From Crotophaga sulcirostris (Eukaryota > Chordata > Aves > Cuculiformes > Crotophagidae), in the NCBI GenBank assembly GCA_013397455.1, contig VYZB01000124.1, positions 1,589,199 through 1,653,198 of the forward strand: a DNA stretch of 64,000 nucleotides, read 5' to 3'. Within the stretch, counting starts at the first letter, position 1, and each line of letters starts with the position of its first letter. Under the pieces are notes generated by a model. That model was not told where the DNA came from. It worked only from the letters and a program-made list of their open reading frames with translations, and made no database searches. The translations under genes were made by a program, and so were the position numbers. Shown piece after piece: positions 47,156 through 59,758 of this stretch.

Positions 47156-49137
47156 AAGATCTCCAGTGCCTCCTCTCGACAAACACAACGTTCAAATCCC
47201 CAGCGTTACAGTCAGTGGAACTCTATTTCAGAGCTGTCCTTTGGAAAAGGAGAAATCTCATGGTCTGCTGACTTTTGCAGGACCAGTCAGAGATATGTTC
47301 ATTAACAGATGATTTGGCTACATTCTGACCTTGGTTATGCAGGTATTTCTGTCATTGGAAGAGTTGTTCCCTTTTACATTGGTCTGAATGGGAGGAGAAC
47401 TTGCTTCAACAAATACGCTCTTTTGTTTCCAAGAGTTGACTTCAGGAAGGTTTGGTTTCAAAGGAGTTGTGTAGTAGTTCATGTCTCTATCAAGTCTTTG
47501 AGGACTTTGGTTCTGTTCCTAATATCGGATCTGTGAACACTACATCAAAAATGACAGCGCTTTTCTGGATGTTATTATTCCAATAAAATAAACTGTTCCT
47601 GGATACACGACTTCCAGGGCACCAAGAGCAGAGCTGAGCAGGGATTTATTAGGAATGAGAGACAGCTTAGGAGTTCATTTATCCACACTGGAAAGCAAAC
47701 GCTAGAACAAACACGCAAACAACCCTCAAAAAACCCTGTGATGCTATTAGTCCTGAAATCCTTTCGTTTTGTGCCAGAATGGTGATTCTCAATTCTGCCA
47801 AAACAGCAAAAGATGGAACGGGAAGATTTCTCTGGAAGTAGCTAAATGTTGCCTTGTAAGTCAGTTTACTAAATTATTCCAAACACTGTTAAAAAAAAAT
47901 ACCACTTTTTGCATTCCAACAGCAGGAATTTGGTAGCCTCCCTGATAGGGAATTTTTTGCTTTGTTGTACGCTTCTCTATTCCTTGTTGGATCTGGGGTG
48001 TCTCTGAGAGGAGGGGTGGGTGTTCACCTGCCGTGCTACGGGAACCAGGGCGAAGGATGCTCCGTCCACCCTGTGTGCAGTGAGGATGTGGAGGGAAAAG
48101 ACTGGAACGGGGGTGCTGAGTGGCTTTGGTAGTAACAAACCTTTTCTGAAATTCTAGATTGAGTTCTGGAGATATTAGAGCCTGCAGGATCTTGGGAAAG
48201 GTTTCAGGGTTTGCGAATGTTGAAATGTTGTTAGACATGTTCTGAATTTGTGGTTAACTTGAAGCTGCCTGAACCATGTTTGAATGCTGTGCGGATTCCT
48301 TTAACCCCTGAACCGTAGCAGGATCAGGCCCTAAGCTACCAGCACAACTGGGAGCACCCCGTTCCAAATGGCTCAGAGTTACAATGGCATTGGAAATACT
48401 TGTGTGTGTCACATTTGCGACAACTTTATTAGACCTACACTTGAAAATTCATTCACAAAGGGCAGAAGCAGGAAAATCTTAATGAACCATTAATCAACCA
48501 CTTCTGAACACGTGTTTATACAGCAAGTTGAATGTATTCCATGATGATTTTCTTTATCTCTTTCTGTTTCAGAGCAGTGGTAAATGCTGTTTATTTCTTA
48601 TTGCTACTTATAAAAATGTGTTTGTTTTAGTCTTTTAATTTTATACCTCTCACTGTCTGGAAATCCTCAGAAGGCTTTATCTCCTGTCACAAATTATAAT
48701 ATTTATACAGGAATGCAAGTGCACAGGTATGGGCTGATGTTTATAATACTCATGAAGTCATAAGTCAGGGAGTTCAGTCTCTCTCCTAACATTCATAATC
48801 TCTGATTTTCATGAAGCAAGATTGATCTTGGTTTACATGAGGGACATTTTGGCTTTTAGGAGTTGTGGGAGCAGGGAAAGCTGCATGTCTGTGCATCCAT
48901 TTGAAGCCCATTGCAAGGCTCTGGGCAGAAGTCTGGGCACCCTCTGCCTCCTGCACCTCGCTCTGCTGGCCCCAGCCCACCAAACTGGAAGAGCAATGGG
49001 TATGTTTGCCCTTTGGTCTTCCCATTGTTGCAACTGATTTAAAAGTTATTACTGACCAATGTACCTTACTGGTTTGTATTCCTAAAGCAGGGATTTCTGA
49101 GTCAGTAACATCAGAAACCCCACGCTAGTTCAGGGTC
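47156..49137. other. Unique non-coding sequence
   Basis: No gene or interspersed repeat recognised. Short frames only. Confidence 0.5.
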
Positions 49138-49320
49138 GTTTGGTGAAGCACTGGCAGAGGCTGCCCAGGGCAGTGGGGGAGTCTCCTTCCCTGGAGGGGT
49201 TCAAAAAACATGTGGCCATGGCACTTCAGGACATGGTTTAGTAGGCACAGTGGGGTTGTGCTGATGGTTGGACTGGATGAACTTAGAGGTCTTTTCCAGC
49301 CTTAATGACTCCATGATTAC
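49138..49320 (+). repeat. CR1 LINE 3' fragment, second subfamily
   Basis: ggtgaagcactggcagaggc, ggacatggtttagtaggcac and ggttggactggatgaactta mark the same subfamily as the copies at 30030 and 58436. The tail is degraded (gactccatgattactgattg). It starts at the recurrent truncation point noted in the findings. Confidence 0.95.
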
Positions 49321-51249
49321 TGATTGCTTCTGTGATTCTGCGCGTGCGGGAAACCTTGACTATGAACACCCTCGGTTACTGCGCCTTGTGTGCAGAAGTC
49401 ACTTCAGTTTTCATCTAAAGAACTTGAATCGTTCATGATGGGCCAGCATGGACTGAGGAACTGCAAGAGGCTGGGCTTTGTCCAAGTTTGTTCCCAACTG
49501 GAAGTCCCTCTTCAGATATTTTATGTGTTTTTGTTCTGGTTTGGGTTCATTTTATTATTCTAAACACAATTTGTGTGAACCACGCTTTACAGTTGGGCTT
49601 CCAGGATGGGAGATTGCATCAAGTCCAAGGCAGATACAATACAGTAGCACAACAAGAGGAAAATATTCTCATTTTCTTGCATTTTCAGCTTGCTTTCCAT
49701 TAATCTATGAGACATTCTTAGGCTGTTTTTATTTTAATACGCTTGTAACAGTTGGTTTGAGAGGTGAGAAACCTCTAGTTGCAGATGCCTGATTTGTCTG
49801 GGTCTATTCAGTTTAGAGCTGCACCCCAAACCTGCTGAGCAGGGGCTGACCTGGGAGATTCCTGCTGCATCTGTTTCACCTGCACGTGAAAAGCACAATC
49901 CAAACATCTCTCTTAGTATGACTTTCCAGATTCAGTTAGGCCTGAGGAAAAGGTGAAGAAATTAATGTTATCCTGAGCAAAGTTTATTTTCTGATCCTCT
50001 TCTATTTTGTCTGAACCAGTTTGATGAAATTTTGAAAAATTATGCTTTATTGAAGTGCATTTATTGGAAATAAGCAGTGAAATGGGAGGTGAGTGCTCTT
50101 GGCTGTCTCAAGGCAGATTTCAAGCAGTTTTTCTCAGTGAAATTAGCGGAGTTTGTAAAGACAATTTCAGGTCACGTAATCATCAAAGGGTTAATTCTAA
50201 TTTTGAACTTCCCAAATGTCAGTGCTCCTCTATCCAAAAGTACAGCAACTGCCTTTATCAACATATGCTTTTCATTACATACAAGACTTACAATATTTTT
50301 GGTGTCTGTATCAACTTGATTCAATTACTGGTACCACTGCGAGGGAACATTACCTCCAGGGAAAAGGGGGTGAATGCATCAGTGCCCATGGATACAGTGT
50401 ACAGAGCAGATTAATATAACAGATTTACATCCAGACTGCTGACTCCATTACTTTAAAACTCCTGTAATTGACTTTTTTAAAAATGACATTAGCATTTAAA
50501 TGGTACTATCGTTACAAGGGTGAGGGTTCAGCAGAATATGATCAATTTATTGAGCTCTTCAAATGTTCTTTTGATATTTATTTTTTGTTGTCATGCTGGA
50601 GGGGTTTTCAGTGTTTTGTCAGACACAAGAAAAAGTCTATACCATTGAGATCTTAGTCTGTGCAACTGCTGAGTGGAAATGCATGAAAAGCTCACCTAAA
50701 CCCATGTGTGACCTTCCCAGAGTTCTCGTTCTCACCTTCACCCCCACACCCCACAGCTTGCTTTGAGATGTAAAATTCCACTATGACAGAAAGAAATAAT
50801 TTACAGGACCTGTCTTTGGTCTGTGAGGAGAGTCTGGCGTGCGTGCTTCTTACATCGAAAGCAGCCAGGGAGATGATCCACCATGAAGTCCATTTTCAGC
50901 ATCGCACGTCAACTTTATTTCAGTCACATTTGAAACAGATTCAGCTGCCAGCTCAGCCGCTGCAGCGAATCGGTGTTGCCAGAAATTTCACATTGGCCTG
51001 GGAGAACACCACCATCTGTATCCCATTGCCTTTGGGTCAGAGCTGGGTGCCTCATGCACTGCGTACCTGTTCAAATCTCCACACAGTGCAGGCTTTCTTC
51101 TGGGAGGTGTGCTCCGTGGAAGGTCCATCACAGTCTGGGCTGCGGGCTCTTGGCCATGGGAAGTGCTTGTCCACAGGTGAGAAGCTCCGTGCTCACTGAA
51201 CAGTGAAAACTGAAAAACCGGAATTTTACTGCACTGACAGAAATTTGGA
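49321..51249. other. Unique non-coding sequence
   Basis: AT-rich with short overlapping frames at 50055-50414 that encode nothing recognised. No repeats seen. Confidence 0.5.
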
Positions 51250-51443
51250 ATAGAATCATAGAATGGTTTGGGTTGGAAGGGACAATAAAGCCCATCCAAT
51301 TTCAACCCCTCTGCCTTGGGCAGGAACACCTCCCACTGGATCAGGGGGCTCCAAGCCCCATCCAACCTGGCCTTGAACACCTCCAGGGATGGGGCAGCCA
51401 CCACTGCTCTGGGCAACCTGGGCCAGGGCCTCCTCATCCTGAC
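51250..51443 (-). repeat. CR1 LINE 3' fragment, minus orientation
   Basis: An intact tail (atagaatcatagaatggt) and gggttggaagggacaataaa begin the copy. It runs to gggcctcctcatcctgac, where CR1 similarity stops. The 5' truncation falls at the same CR1 position as the ends of three other copies. Confidence 0.97.
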
Positions 51444-53269
51444 TTAAAAATAGTAGTAAATGCCCAAGAGGATAATCTGACAACATCTACCACTTTGCTC
51501 CCCAGATATTTGTTTATCTCTCCCTGAGTGCAAGCGTGTATGCATATGCATCTATAAAATTGGTTAATTCTAGAATGTCAACTCTGAAGCAAAGTCTTGG
51601 AGATCTTTGAACACAGATCAAGGACTACTCACGAGACTGAAAGAGCCTAAGCAGGGCACCTTTTCCCAGCTGGCACTCTAGGCAAACAGTGGACTTTTTT
51701 TAAGGAGTAGGTTTCCAGTACCTTGCTTGTCCGTATCCATTTGTGGATAAATAGGCTTTTAAACCTTTTCCTCCCGAGCCTTCTAATGCCACAAAACCAG
51801 GCAGGAAAATATAACAGTCCGTGGGGCTTTGATGAGTCCACTTTGTTTCCTCCAACTCAAAAAAGCAAAGTCTAAAAGGAGAAGAAAAGAACATCTGCAT
51901 TGATTTTTTTGTAGTTTTAATCGATGGCTCTCTGGCTGCTGCTGGTCCAGTTGATGGATCCCAGTCCCACCCTGTGCAGGTCTGGGACGCTGAGCCAGAG
52001 TTCAGACGGCAGCGGCAGTAGGTAAACCCGGTATCCCTCCTGCTTGCCTGGCTATAAAAATGCTTGGTAATGACCCAGTTCGACCCTGCCAGCTCTCTCT
52101 GACCTCCTTCTTTTCAGGATGCTGCTTAATTTGCACTAATTACATTCCTTTCTGACAGGAACTTGGACATTGTCTCAAGCTTTCAGGTATTTTCAGTGCT
52201 ATGTTCCAAAGCAGAGCGCTCTTGAGGCTGAGTATGAAAATGGCAATAAGTTATACATGAAAATCCACTTTGTTTAATATAATACGCGAGTCACTTCCAT
52301 GTAGTGTGATCTATATTCATAAATACTCCTGCAAGTTTGACTTTGTGCTTGGATTTTGAATTCTTGCTAGGATTCAAGAAGGTTTGTTAAACTCATCTGT
52401 GGCAATTTTGAATAATTAATACATTTGTTGGCTTTGGGGTTTGTATTTTTTTGTGGTTTGCCTCCAGAATCCCAGGTTAAATTGCTACTAACAATAATTC
52501 TAGGGTTGACACCCACCATAGAAAGTTCTGCTTCAGAGAGGTCACAGGCACAGGGAAGATCTTCTGCAAAAAGGGAAACGTTCAGCTTTGCTTCTTCTGA
52601 GATCAAAGGTGAGCGAGGGTGTATGTGCATATGTGTAGGAATAGACAGATGGAGAAAAGTTCATTCAAATGTGTTTTTGTTTTACAGTAGAATGAATGAG
52701 AAACCTGTCCAACAAGTTGTTAGCAATGTTGAACTGTGTCAAAACATCTGCTTTGACCAAAATATCACCTTTTTACTGAGGAGGGGCTGGGGCCTGGCAT
52801 GAGTAGGTGTATGTGAAAGGCACGGGACTGCTCTCTCTTGCTTTGCATTAGCACAGAATTTCTGTTCCCTGTTTGCTGATTTCCATGGGATTTCTCATCC
52901 TAGATCCCTCTGCATCCCAAAGAAAAATGTTGCTAATGCTAAGTTCCCGATGTTTCCTCCTTGTTTGGGCCTGAGAAGAGCTCAGAAGCCCTGTGTGCCT
53001 GCTTTGGAATCAATGGGACACAATTCCCTGTTGCATAGAGTAAGTGGAAGCCATTTGGTGGTCCAGCAGTGTGACCACTGGGCACAACCCTGCTGTAACA
53101 GCGAAGCACAGCGAGCAAGCGAGGAGCCCACTCCGGGGGCTGCAAGCCGGGGCCGGAGGGAGAACACACTCCCCTATGGATGCAGATCTTAACATGAAGT
53201 CTCAAAGCGACGCATAAAAAAGTCCCAAGCGCTTGCCAGGCTTTGTATTACTTTCAGAAGAACGAGATA
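51444..53269. other. Unique non-coding sequence
   Basis: Nothing recognised apart from short overlapping frames at 52425-52802 and 52939-53205. Confidence 0.5.
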
Positions 53270-53560
53270 GGAGCCATTGTTGGAGCTGCGCTGAGGCTTT
53301 TAGGCACAGACACTATCGGTAAAGCAGTTGCATGTTTCAAAATATTGGATCATTTGGAAGCGCAGGGTGCATGAGCTCGGTGAAACGGGATACGCCAATT
53401 TGAACCGAGTGGGATAATGCAGCTCTGTCCTCGGAGAGACAGAGGCACCCCGGGCCCAAAATCCCTGGAGCTGTCTTTCAGAGAGCGATAGTTACGGAAA
53501 TTAGCGGTGCAGAAATCCATACTAATCAGTCATCGGGGCTCTTATTAACTGCCTTCCCCG
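53270..53560. promoter_or_regulatory. Candidate conserved non-coding element
   Basis: The segment has frequent isolated CpGs (gctcggtgaaacgggatacg, gaaccgagtgggataatgc, gagcgatagttacggaaatt, agtcatcggggctc) outside any island, with cttattaact and attagcgg cores. It is repeat-free and different from its flanks. Regulatory role inferred. Confidence 0.28.
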
Positions 53561-55457
53561 GGCTGCGAGGCAGGCCCAGCCCCTGGGCAGCGTGATGGGG
53601 CAGGAGGCCGCCCCTCCCACACCAGCATCACCGCGTCCTTCCCGCACCTCGGCCTCTCCCTGGGGGTAGGAACTGTTTTGTGGACTGTGGTGTGAGGGAA
53701 AACGTGATCAAACCTTCACGGGAATTTTAGTGACACCTTGCCGTGCCTGAGAACCTGATGCAGAGTGAAGGAGGTGAGACTCAGTTCTGAGGACAGCCCT
53801 TCCACTCCTCTGTGGGCCCTTGTGACCATCTGTCTGTCCTTCCTTGCACAGAGGGCTGGCATGGGATAAGCTGGAAGGGCAACAACTTGAGAGGGTCTTG
53901 TGGTCACCCCAGCTGGCTGAACCCACTTTGGTGCCTGACACACGTGGTTCCGTGAGGCTGGAGCTTGCTTTGATTGGTGATGGGAGGAATGGGCAGATGC
54001 CCACGACACACAGGCTGTGTCTGTAAATGTCGTATTTAATACACTGGGAGTTATCACAACGTCTCTTTACTTATTGACAAACTTTGCCTAACTAGGAAAA
54101 AAACAATAATATTTGGCCCTGCTGAGCTTCCCATAGGGAATTTTGCCTTAAACTTTGCCCATCGTTTTATCAAACCATTTTTTGAGTATCAGCTTGAGAA
54201 CCATTTCTTATGAACAAGAGCGCCTTAATGTTTCAGAAGGGTGAGTTTCAAGTTTGACCCTTGCCATTCCCATCTGATGTTGGTTTCAAATGAAAGAAAA
54301 TTAAATTACACACTTGGGTTCAAGGATTTGAGTCTGTGAATCTTACTCCAGCCAGTATCTCCACCGTAAGGGAAACAAAGGACATAGAGGAGATAAATGA
54401 TACTTGAAAAAGACAGAATCTTTTTTGTCTGCTTCTTTATCTGTGGTTTGACTGTGTTCCTTAAGTGTTGAAAGGGGCACTTTCTTGGCAAGTATGACAC
54501 AAATAACCTTCACCCTTGACTGCACTGTCTGGGACAGTTATAAATTTGAGGATAAAGGACATGAACAAGAGTTACTTTATATGACATTTTCTCATGATAA
54601 CAGAGGGTGCAGGAATGAATGAGTATCCCTGTCGCACTTGTCCCGAGATTGTTTTGTCCAACAATGGATTTATAGCCTGGTACTTTGGCCATGCCGTAGC
54701 GAGCTGCCTGTGAGGGTTTTAGTTTCCCTGCTGCAGCGTGGAGCCTGGGCAAGCAGGGTGGGCAACTTGTTCCCGAGTCTCGTCATGGAGCATGTGTATG
54801 TCCCATAGCTGATTTTCCTCTGGAGAGGGGGCTGTGCTGCAGTGGTGGGCAACCCCAGCCCCTCTTGGAGCAGGAGTGGAGCATCCACAGGCAGCTCTGA
54901 TGGGTGATGGTGTTGAGTAGTAAAAGCTCCCAAGTGTTTGCGTAACCTCAGTACTTTCGGGAATGCGCGTGGGTTTCGGTACAGCCGTCCCACGGAGGCC
55001 GGGTTGTGCACCCAGGTGGGGGTTCCCCATAGCGTGTGGAGGGGTTGTGTGTGCAGCCAAGGGCGAGCGGTGGGCAGCGTGCGCCTGACTCCTCGGGAAC
55101 CAAGCAGAAATCTCAGCCTCAGTGTTTAAATATCCTGATCCTGTAATCTTGTGCCCTCCACTGGGAGCAGGAGGAGAGTCTCCTTGTCATGAGATAGCTT
55201 AAAAGAATAATTTTTTTCAAAGAAACTGTTTCTAATTTTTCAAATTAAACCTTTTCTGTTGAAGGTAAACATTTGATCTAGAATTCCAGGATCTCACTTA
55301 AGACAGGTACTCTCACCCCAGCTTCTCTGCAAATCATTCCTCACCCGTATTACAGCAGCTACAGCTGCAAATGTTCAGGGATGTGAGATCCAACAATCAG
55401 CACTGACATTTGCATCTCAGCTCGACGCGATGTTGTGATGAACCGTTCCCACCTCAC
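53561..55457. other. Unique non-coding sequence
   Basis: GC-rich at 53561-53670. Several short frames overlap at 54670-55129, none recognised. No repeat seen. Confidence 0.5.
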
Positions 55458-55564
55458 CACGGACACTGGGTGTGACAGCAGTGCCTGGCGACGGCTGCGC
55501 TGCTGCCTGTGCCGTGAGCCGTGCAGCTCTGAGCCTGGACAAGGCTTTAATGAGAAGCACAGTA
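55458..55564 (-). other. CpG-rich exon-like island, 107 nt, minus strand
   Basis: The minus strand has a pyrimidine-containing acceptor (ctctcgctctgccccgggcag) and a moderate donor (GTCCGTG|gtgagg). One frame is open throughout, including the piece KALSRLRAARLTAQAAAQPS. About eight or nine CpGs lie inside. The product is low-complexity and unrecognised. It may be a pseudo-exon or just a CpG-rich patch. Confidence 0.15.
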
Positions 55565-56287
55565 CTGCCCGGGGCAGAGCGAGAGCACAAACTTATCAAA
55601 GGCGCTGAACTTCGCTTCTGCACTTTCAGTACAACTCCATTATTACTGCATAAATACAGAAATTAAGGTAGGGGAGCCACGAGCTGGTGATTGCACGAGG
55701 ATGCAGGTTAGGTAATTCATGAATGGTGTTTGGGCTGGGGAACTCTCTGCCTCAAGTGCTACGAGGGATCTGTTTTCACAGAGTTTGCTGAATAGGTTTT
55801 TGAGCAATTCTGTGTGTATGGGGCTTGGCAACCCAGAGTACCAATTGCTTTAGGTTCTCCATCCATCTCACCTATTTCCTTTCCTTTAAGAGTTGCGATT
55901 AGTTCTCCTGGGCCTTTTTTTTGCTGTGAAATCTTAACTGTTAGACCAAACTAAAGCCCAACCAAAGGCAATCAATTACATCTCAACTGTGGTTTCTAAA
56001 TTGTGGTTACTTGAATAATAAAATCTATTGAATAATAAAATCTATTTCCATCCGTTCTCTTCCAATGAAGAGAACTACCCAAACATTCACTCCTTCACTA
56101 TTTACTCGACTCCAGTGCGTGTTGCTTACCCATAATAGGCACAAGTGCTTGTGACAACATACACAGATCTATTTTCTATCGAGGCAGCTTTCTGCCCAAC
56201 CACTTAATCAGCAGAGAACTTTTCCAGACGTGTAAACCTATCAGTGCTCAATGAACTGTGCTTGGATCTCTTTTCTTCAAGGAATAC
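55565..56287. other. Unique non-coding sequence
   Basis: AT-rich, with one 17-bp tandem duplication at 56011. Nothing else recognised. Confidence 0.5.
56011..56044 (+). repeat. Perfect 17-bp tandem duplication
   Basis: ttgaataataaaatcta occurs twice in direct succession without a mismatch, which suggests a recent slippage duplication. Confidence 0.92.
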
Positions 56288-56410
56288 AGGGAAGCTGGGG
56301 AGGGGCTCTTTACCAGGGAGTGCAGGGACAGGACATGGGGGGACAGTTTTAAGCTGAAAGAGGGGAGACTGAGATTAGCTATTAGGAAGAAATGTTTTCC
56401 TTTGAGGGTC
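56288..56410 (+). repeat. Internal CR1 fragment lacking the 3' end
   Basis: gggaagctggggaggggctc, acagttttaagctgaaagag and gaagaaatgttttcctttga match CR1, then similarity ends at gagggtc before the downstream half and tail. As with the piece at 36591, loss of the 3' end implies a secondary break. Confidence 0.9.
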
Positions 56411-56855
56411 CTTTAGCCTTTCCTTCCAGCAACTACAGTTGCCCTGCTTCCTAGAGAATTGTGCTAGGACTTTCTATCTTTTGTTTAGTCTGGACTGTGT
56501 TTGAGGTTTAGGCTTTCTTTTTCCTCTAGAGCTCCACAGGCAGAAGACAGTATAAGAGGAGCCAGCAGTGACTCAACAAATCCCTGTTCCTGTTCCTTCT
56601 TGGGACAGGTCGGCGCTGACGGCACCGGGGAGCCTCCCGCAGCTCCTATGGGGTTGTCCCGTCACTGGAGCACAACCTCTGTGTTTGTGAAGAATCAACT
56701 TTCAAGCAGGTGTTAATATATCCCTTAAAGCATTTAATGTACAATAATTTAACCTTGAAGTCCCCCCTACACAGTGCATTTTTCAGATAGCACTAGGAAA
56801 TGGCTTTTTGCCCAAGAAAGTCCTGAAAAGTTTCTGTCTGTGGCAAAGGCTCTGG

Positions 56856-56885
56856 AAAAGAAGTCTCTGCAAAAGAAGTCTCTGC
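56856..56885 (+). repeat. Perfect 15-bp tandem duplication
   Basis: aaaagaagtctctgc occurs twice in direct succession. Confidence 0.92.
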
Positions 56886-58395
56886 TGTGTATAGGCTTTT
56901 ATATAAATATTTACTTAAAATACATATTCATTTTCATACCATAATGCTTCAGTCTCAGTATCATGAATGACAGCTTCATTTTAAGCGTGTCTGTGTGTGT
57001 CTTTGCAGAACAGGGAGCAAAGCAGAGCTCAGTTCCAAAGTGCTCTGCAAGTCTTTCCCAATTGTGGTTCATACATCTCCATAGGAAGGTGTCGGGTTGG
57101 ACCCAGCCTAGGATGCCTAAACAACTTGTGTTGTTTTGTAAGTAATCTGTTAAAATAAATTGTCAGGAGAGACAATATGAATGAATTTCTCCCTTTACAG
57201 GCGTTATTAAGGTTGCAGAATTGATGCATTTCCATTTACCCTGTTTGTAAAGAAAAAATAAATTCTGCTTTAAAATGCACTTCCATTCCAAAATGTAAGC
57301 CAACATTTTAATACAAAGATTAATCTTACTTTATATCATCTCCAGCTTCAGTCAGTGGAGATCTATAAGGCATGCTGCAATATAAGTAGGAATTTCTTGC
57401 TGTGTATAACAGAGCGCAGTTTCCTAGGGCTCTGAGCCCTACAACAAATTGAAGAAGGGAGGAAATGTTAGAGGGCTTTATGGATCAAACAGAGATGTTG
57501 TCCAAGTTCAGTTCTAACTTTGGGGTCTCTGAATGGCTCCTTGAATTTGACTGAGTACAGCCAGGCTTTATCCATTTTGTTGCCTTCCTACTGTAGGATT
57601 ATTTTAATGAATTTCATTTTAATGATATTACATATATTAAATTTGCTCTGTTGCTGGTGAAAATGTAGCAAATTTTAGAAATAGCTGTGGCAATGTGAGA
57701 CTAGTTCTGTTTTAAATGATTGAACAGGAAAGGAATGCTGTATTACGTGGTCTTCTAATGCACATTGCAGCCTACTTAACCTTCCATGGCGGGCGATGAC
57801 GGAGGTCCTCTGTTTGTTCCTGATGAACTTCATTTTTTGTAGGATTATCCATAATTAGCGAGGCCCAAAATTTCTGAAGACTCAAACCAGACCGTTAGAC
57901 CCCAGCACTGCAGGTCAGGACTCTTCAGTTTCCCGACACGGACCGGCTGTGGTCCTGCTCTGTGCCTCACCGGCTGCACAACGGGTACCAAGGCTTTTTG
58001 CCTGTCTGTCAGCAGCGTAATCGTATTTAATTTGTACCTCTAAGCATTTGATTCCATTTAAAGCATTGAGCATTCACATTTCTTTCCTGGAATTCCTTCT
58101 GGTCTTTATGAACCATTGTTGGGAAGTGTGACTTCCCCTTGACAGGACAGCGTGGGGAACGCAATGTGCCCTCTGTGTGGGTGTCTCAGTGTCAGGGGTG
58201 CTCTGTCACACATCCCATGTCCTATCCTTCCCTGGGAACAACCAGACAGCATTCGTTCCTCCTTTTCAACTGAACAAGGCACTTTGCATGCCTACTTCAG
58301 GAAAACCATGGCTTTAATATGCATGAGGATGTTTGTCATCTTCCCTAAGTGTAAAAAAAACCCAAAACCCTCTTCGTCTTTGGTGTGTGTAAACA

Positions 58396-58409
58396 TTTTT
58401 TTTTTTTTT
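58396..58409 (+). repeat. Poly(T) run, 14 bases
   Basis: Uninterrupted T run about 26 bp before the tail end of a minus-strand CR1 copy. Confidence 0.9.
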
Positions 58410-58435
58410 GCTTCATGCTTCCACAGTCTTTTAAG

Positions 58436-58778
58436 TCACAGAATCAAGGAATCATTAAGGCTGGAAAAGACCTCTAAGCTCATCCAGTCCAACCATGAGT
58501 CCAACCCCACTGCGCCTGCTAAACCATGTCCCAAAGTGCCACGGCCACATGTTTGCTGAGTCCCTCCAGGGATGGAGACTCCCCCACTGCCCTGGGCAGC
58601 CTCTGCCAAGGCTTCACCACTCTTTCAGTAAAGAAATTTTTTCTAATATCCAATCTAAACCTCTCCTGATGCAACTTGAGGCCATTTCCTCTCATCCTAT
58701 GGCTTGTTACTTGGGAGAAGAGACCATCACCCACCTCACCACAACCTCTTTTCAGGCAGTTGTTGAGAGTCAGAGCAA
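58436..58778 (-). repeat. CR1 LINE 3' fragment, second subfamily, minus orientation
   Basis: tcacagaatcaaggaatcat, ctggaaaagacctctaagct, ctaaaccatgtcccaaagtg and ggcttgttacttgggagaag mark the subfamily shared with the copies at 30030 and 49141. It reaches the segment ttcaggcagttgttgagagt. About 340 bp and non-coding. Confidence 0.96.
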
Positions 58779-59679
58779 TGTGTATTGTTTTGTGTTTTTA
58801 AAACATCCCCCTTTTCTCCTGTGATTAATTAAAGCTGTATTCTGATCCACATGTAGACCTGTGTCTATGGCTGCATATAGAGCTGTGTATCCATATAAAA
58901 TAGATACCACCCTTGAAATTCCAGTAGGGAACCAGAGAAACAACAAGCATTGCAGAGATCCTAGCACTGATTAGGAGTGCAAATTAGATTTAGATTTTCT
59001 GACTGTCTAACAGCAGCTAAGCTTTTTTTTGTCCTTTGTGTATGAACATTTCCATTAAATTTTATAAAGGGCTCGAACTGGATTAGACTCCCACAGTCGC
59101 TTTGAAATAACAAAATGCAACTTGGCTGACAGGGGCTGTTTAGAAACCTTTTGCAAAAAATTATCTTCACCAATGTTAGCACTTAGCAGTTACAAAATGT
59201 CTACTTTTGCCTTGCCCTCTCTGCCAAGTTCCCTTTTTGTCTTGCCGTGAGGAGGATAAATTATCCGACTTGCAGAGATAAACCGCAGCGAGGTGAGATT
59301 GCTGAAGCTGAATGCTGGAAACTCCCCGCGCTCTGTCCTCCTCTACAGTTTGAATTTAAACCCCTGTTTCTGGCTGTGTCAATCAGTCACTTAATGAATA
59401 CATTACTAAATGTCGTTGGTTTTTTGCCTTTCTGGAAGATGCAATTAATGTTTTGGCTTAAGACACCTCATTTATAATAAATGTATGGAGTGCAGCAAAA
59501 GATCTTTGAAGTAATTCAAGGAATTATCTGAACAGAAAAAAGGCATTCAATGCATCGCTTTGAAGAGGCTGAAATGTGTTGGCACAGGGCGAGGAGGGGG
59601 AACGGTACTCACACCACACTGTCGTAAATGCTGTACGACCCCACGTCCCGTGGCTGCGCCGAGTGTCAGCGGGGGATTT
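58779..59679. other. Unique non-coding sequence
   Basis: Nothing recognised. Confidence 0.5.
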
Positions 59680-59758
59680 GTCCCTGCCCGTGGCAGGGGG
59701 TTGGAACTGGATGGGCTTTAAGGTCCCTTCCAACCCAAACCACTCTGTGATTCTGGGA
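59680..59758 (+). repeat. CR1 LINE tail fragment, about 80 bp
   Basis: tgtccctgcccgtggcaggg, ggttggaactggatgggctt and aaaccactctgtgattctgg are the last part of CR1. Starts near the same CR1 position as the copy at 41875. Confidence 0.95.

Larger units (their letters stand above)
56411..58435. other. Unique non-coding sequence
   Basis: A 15-bp duplication is at 56856 and a T14 run at 58396. No gene recognised. Confidence 0.5.
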
